A program made the position numbers and the translations under genes. The notes under the pieces are model-generated. The model had not been told where the DNA came from, did no database searches, and saw only the letters and a list, made by a program, of their open reading frames with translations. DNA of 64,000 nucleotides, taken from NCBI GenBank assembly GCA_009617715.1, contig VTFK01000148.1, positions 310,001 through 374,000 of the forward strand, written 5' to 3'. This document shows positions 60,501 through 64,000 of this stretch, one piece after another. The DNA comes from Plectrocnemia conspersa. Taxonomy: Eukaryota > Arthropoda > Insecta > Trichoptera > Polycentropodidae. Position 1 is the stretch's first letter; every line of letters begins with the position of its first letter.

Positions 60501-61662
60501 GCACACATATGAAGATCCTAACCAGGCAGTGAAAGAGTTTGCGCGAGAGATTGACGCCTCTTGTATAACAATTGAGGCCATAATAGGAGGCGGCGAATTC
60601 GGTGATGTGTGCCGAGGAAAACTGAAATTACCGCCGGCCTGCATTCAAGAAATCGACGTTGCGATTAAAACTCTGAAGCCGGGGTCAGCCGATAAGAGCC
60701 GCTGCGATTTTCTAACCGAGGCTTCAATTATGGGACAGTTTGAGCATCCGAATGTCATATTTTTGCAGGGTGTCGTCACCAAATGCAATCCTGTTATGAT
60801 CATCACCGAGTTTATGGAGAACGGCTCTCTTGACACTTTCTTGCGAGCGAACGATGGCAAGTTTCAAGTGTTGCAGTTGGTCGGCATGTTAAGAGGAATA
60901 GCGGCCGGCATGCAATATTTATCGGAGATGAACTACGTACACAGGGATCTGGCAGCTCGCAATGTTTTAGTAAATTCCCAATTAGTTTGTAAAATCGCTG
61001 ATTTTGGATTATCGAGAGAGATTGAATCGACTACCGAGGGCGCTTACACGACACGAGGCGGCAAGATACCGGTGCGCTGGACCGCGCCCGAAGCGATTGC
61101 ATTTAGGAAATTCACTTCTGCGAGCGACGTATGGTCACTCGGAATAGTCTGCTGGGAGGTGATGTCGTTCGGTGAACGACCTTATTGGAATTGGAGCAAC
61201 CAAGACGTGATCAAGTCCATCGAGAAGGGATATAGATTGCCTGCACCGATGGACTGCCCGGAGGCCATTTATCAGCTCATGTTAGACTGTTGGCAAAAGG
61301 AGAGGACGCACCGTCCAGCTTTTATTAGCATTGTGAAGACGCTCGATAAGCTGATTCGATGCCCGGACACTCTGCGCAAGATTGCTCAAAACAGATCAGC
61401 CAATCCGTTGGCGGGAGATGCTCCCGATCTGACGCATTTCAGCTGTGTAGAAGACTGGTTGAATTCTATCAAAATGGCCAGGTACGTGGAGAAGTTTCAT
61501 GCGGCCAACATCACCGACATGGATTCGGTCATCAATTTAAACGTGCAGCAGTTGACGCTGCTCGGCATCACGCTAGTGGGACATCAGAAGAAAATCATGA
61601 ACAGTGTACAAACGATGCGGGCTCAGATCAGAGTGAACGGCACCGAAGGGTTCTTAGTGTAA
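48553..61662 (+). CDS. Eph: Eph receptor tyrosine kinase
   Basis: Plasma-membrane receptor for ephrins in contact-dependent signalling such as axon guidance. Two coding exons: 48553-48895 and 58952-61662, joined G/GT in frame, 1017 aa. Signal peptide (LLRPALLLVVFVIGSS, about 9-25); ephrin-binding domain (EQVVLLDTT, WRSYVVCDV... to about 210); Cys-rich/EGF-like region; two fibronectin III domains (about 335 and 434 onward); membrane segment about 549-571; juxtamembrane tyrosines Y628 and Y634 in TYIDPHTYEDP; kinase with Gly loop GGGEFGDV (660), VAIK Lys687, YVHRDLAARN (Asp780) and DFG (798), all catalytic residues present; SAM domain about 945-1005; C-terminus GFLV fits a class II PDZ ligand. 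Odd: everything after residue 115 is one uninterrupted exon, while Eph genes usually have many. The 10.06 kb intron holds transposon relics. Confidence 0.95.
49924..50437. mobile_element. TA-flanked inverted-repeat element (514 bp)
   Basis: Left end TAGCCCATCCAAGATGTTAG and right end (reverse complement) CAGTCCGTCCAAGATATGAA, continuing with GCTCATC(A/G)TC in both arms, about 35 bp each. TA dinucleotides sit outside both ends (49922-49923, 50438-50439), as for Tc1/mariner-type MITEs. No transposase frame inside. Confidence 0.75.
51255..51295. repeat. Palindromic hAT-like terminus (GGCACGCGTGCC)
   Basis: TATGGCACGCGTGCCAAAAG followed by TGGCACG; the 12-bp palindrome is of the kind found near the ends of some hAT transposons. 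No partner end found, so the assignment is weak. Confidence 0.3.
52935..53880 (+). pseudogene. hAT transposase relic, GTF2IRD2-like type
   Basis: Separated + frames in the correct order: SASFNRAHCIAKHGKSFSER and LLIEACF (N-terminal helices), LNESTDITGQLLL (DDE first-Asp block, normally DESTD), INFTEKTTGVDTI, then YFNKHNKNVGIALTLYENII and IIEEIKEAFSGRFNHFQNLE (C-terminal half). Stops and deletions separate them; zinc finger and dimerisation motif were not found. A different subfamily from the Buster-like elements. Confidence 0.65.
53934..54250. repeat. Tigger/pogo-like terminus and two-copy repeat
   Basis: CAGTAGAACTTCGATATGAC at 53934 resembles the CAGTAGAACCTCG.TATAACG termini of Tigger/pogo elements. 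At 54140-54220 the phrase TTTGGGATGCTG(A/C)G is repeated with GATCATCTC/GGTCATCTC. Boundaries are uncertain. Confidence 0.4.
54555..55588 (+). mobile_element. Buster-like hAT, internally deleted copy in Eph intron
   Basis: CAGCGGTTTCCAACCTGGGA at the left and GGTTGGAAACTGCTA at the right match the element at 20438-22992, with an 8-bp duplication TATTAGGG/CCTTAGGG (6 of 8). The + strand holds only the middle of the transposase: LCVDMEANYTSLLYYCEIRW, LSRAKVIQMVVELIEEI, VKLAYLVEFFGKLSGLNKS and GSQMHPLAQK, then KFLWIQNPLIDN. The N-terminal two-thirds and the C-terminal dimerisation motif are gone. It lies in sense orientation to Eph. Confidence 0.85.
56038..56400 (-). pseudogene. Tigger/pogo transposase C-terminal fragment
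   Basis: The - strand gives VSISAEIVNLAHRIGGEGFD, TFNENDIDELLMAN, then after a frameshift NEPENDDMVEEIPVPLTANI, GLQLCRKLEDHF and a stop at 56038-56040. Acidic NDIDELL plus a helical tail is typical of the Tigger transposase C-terminus. Sequence just upstream (about 56500-56560) contains ACCCTCTTTTTGTGCG in inverse, which may belong to a terminal repeat. Confidence 0.6.

Positions 61663-64000
<2,338 letters not shown>

Overview
The window is AT-rich nuclear DNA from an arthropod, most likely an insect. Short GT-AG introns (about 65-430 bp) alternate with a few very large ones, the protein families are animal ones, and the intergenic space is packed with decayed DNA transposons (hAT, mariner, Tc1, Tigger/pogo, piggyBac) and LINE or BEL/Pao fragments. 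I cannot name the species. There are no operons, CRISPR arrays, rRNA genes or functional tRNA genes visible.

Four convincing genes were assembled by hand from exons whose splice phases and total lengths all close in frame. They are a subfamily 2E (tailless/PNR-like) nuclear receptor, + strand, 5071-16414, 7 coding exons, 455 aa; an SLC46 / proton-coupled folate transporter-like major facilitator, + strand, 29455-31925, 8 exons, 479 aa; a Syntaxin-7/12-type endosomal Qa-SNARE, - strand, 35213-39797, 7 exons, 255 aa; and an Eph receptor tyrosine kinase, + strand, 48553-61662, 2 coding exons, 1017 aa. A fifth, damaged locus at 42364-42577 carries the first and a later part of the splicing factor PHF5A (SF3b subunit) without the middle exon.

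Layout: 1-5000 holds mariner relics and an intact-ended hAT-like element. 5.07-16.4 kb is the nuclear receptor, whose 7.5 kb intron 2 contains a CpG-rich island with DRE/CGATA motifs. 16.4-29.4 kb is a repeat-rich intergenic zone with a three-level nested insertion (tRNA-like SINE, then hAT-1, then a Buster-like hAT) and two back-to-back LINE fragments. 29.4-32 kb is the transporter. 32.8-34.3 kb is a third hAT-1 copy, itself interrupted by a GGGCCC-ended element. 35.2-39.8 kb is the SNARE. 40.4-47.1 kb holds LTR-like repeats, the PHF5A remnant, a Tc1-like relic and a BEL/Pao fragment. 48.5-61.7 kb is Eph, whose 10 kb first intron carries hAT and Tigger relics. The window ends with a long TA microsatellite. 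The genes have no evident functional linkage to each other.

The most unusual signals are: a degenerate tandem repeat with a period of about 16 bp at four loci; the SNARE with aspartate in place of its zero-layer glutamine; the PHF5A locus with a missing exon; the single 2.7 kb 3' exon of Eph; and the nested transposons with a natural empty-site control within the same window.
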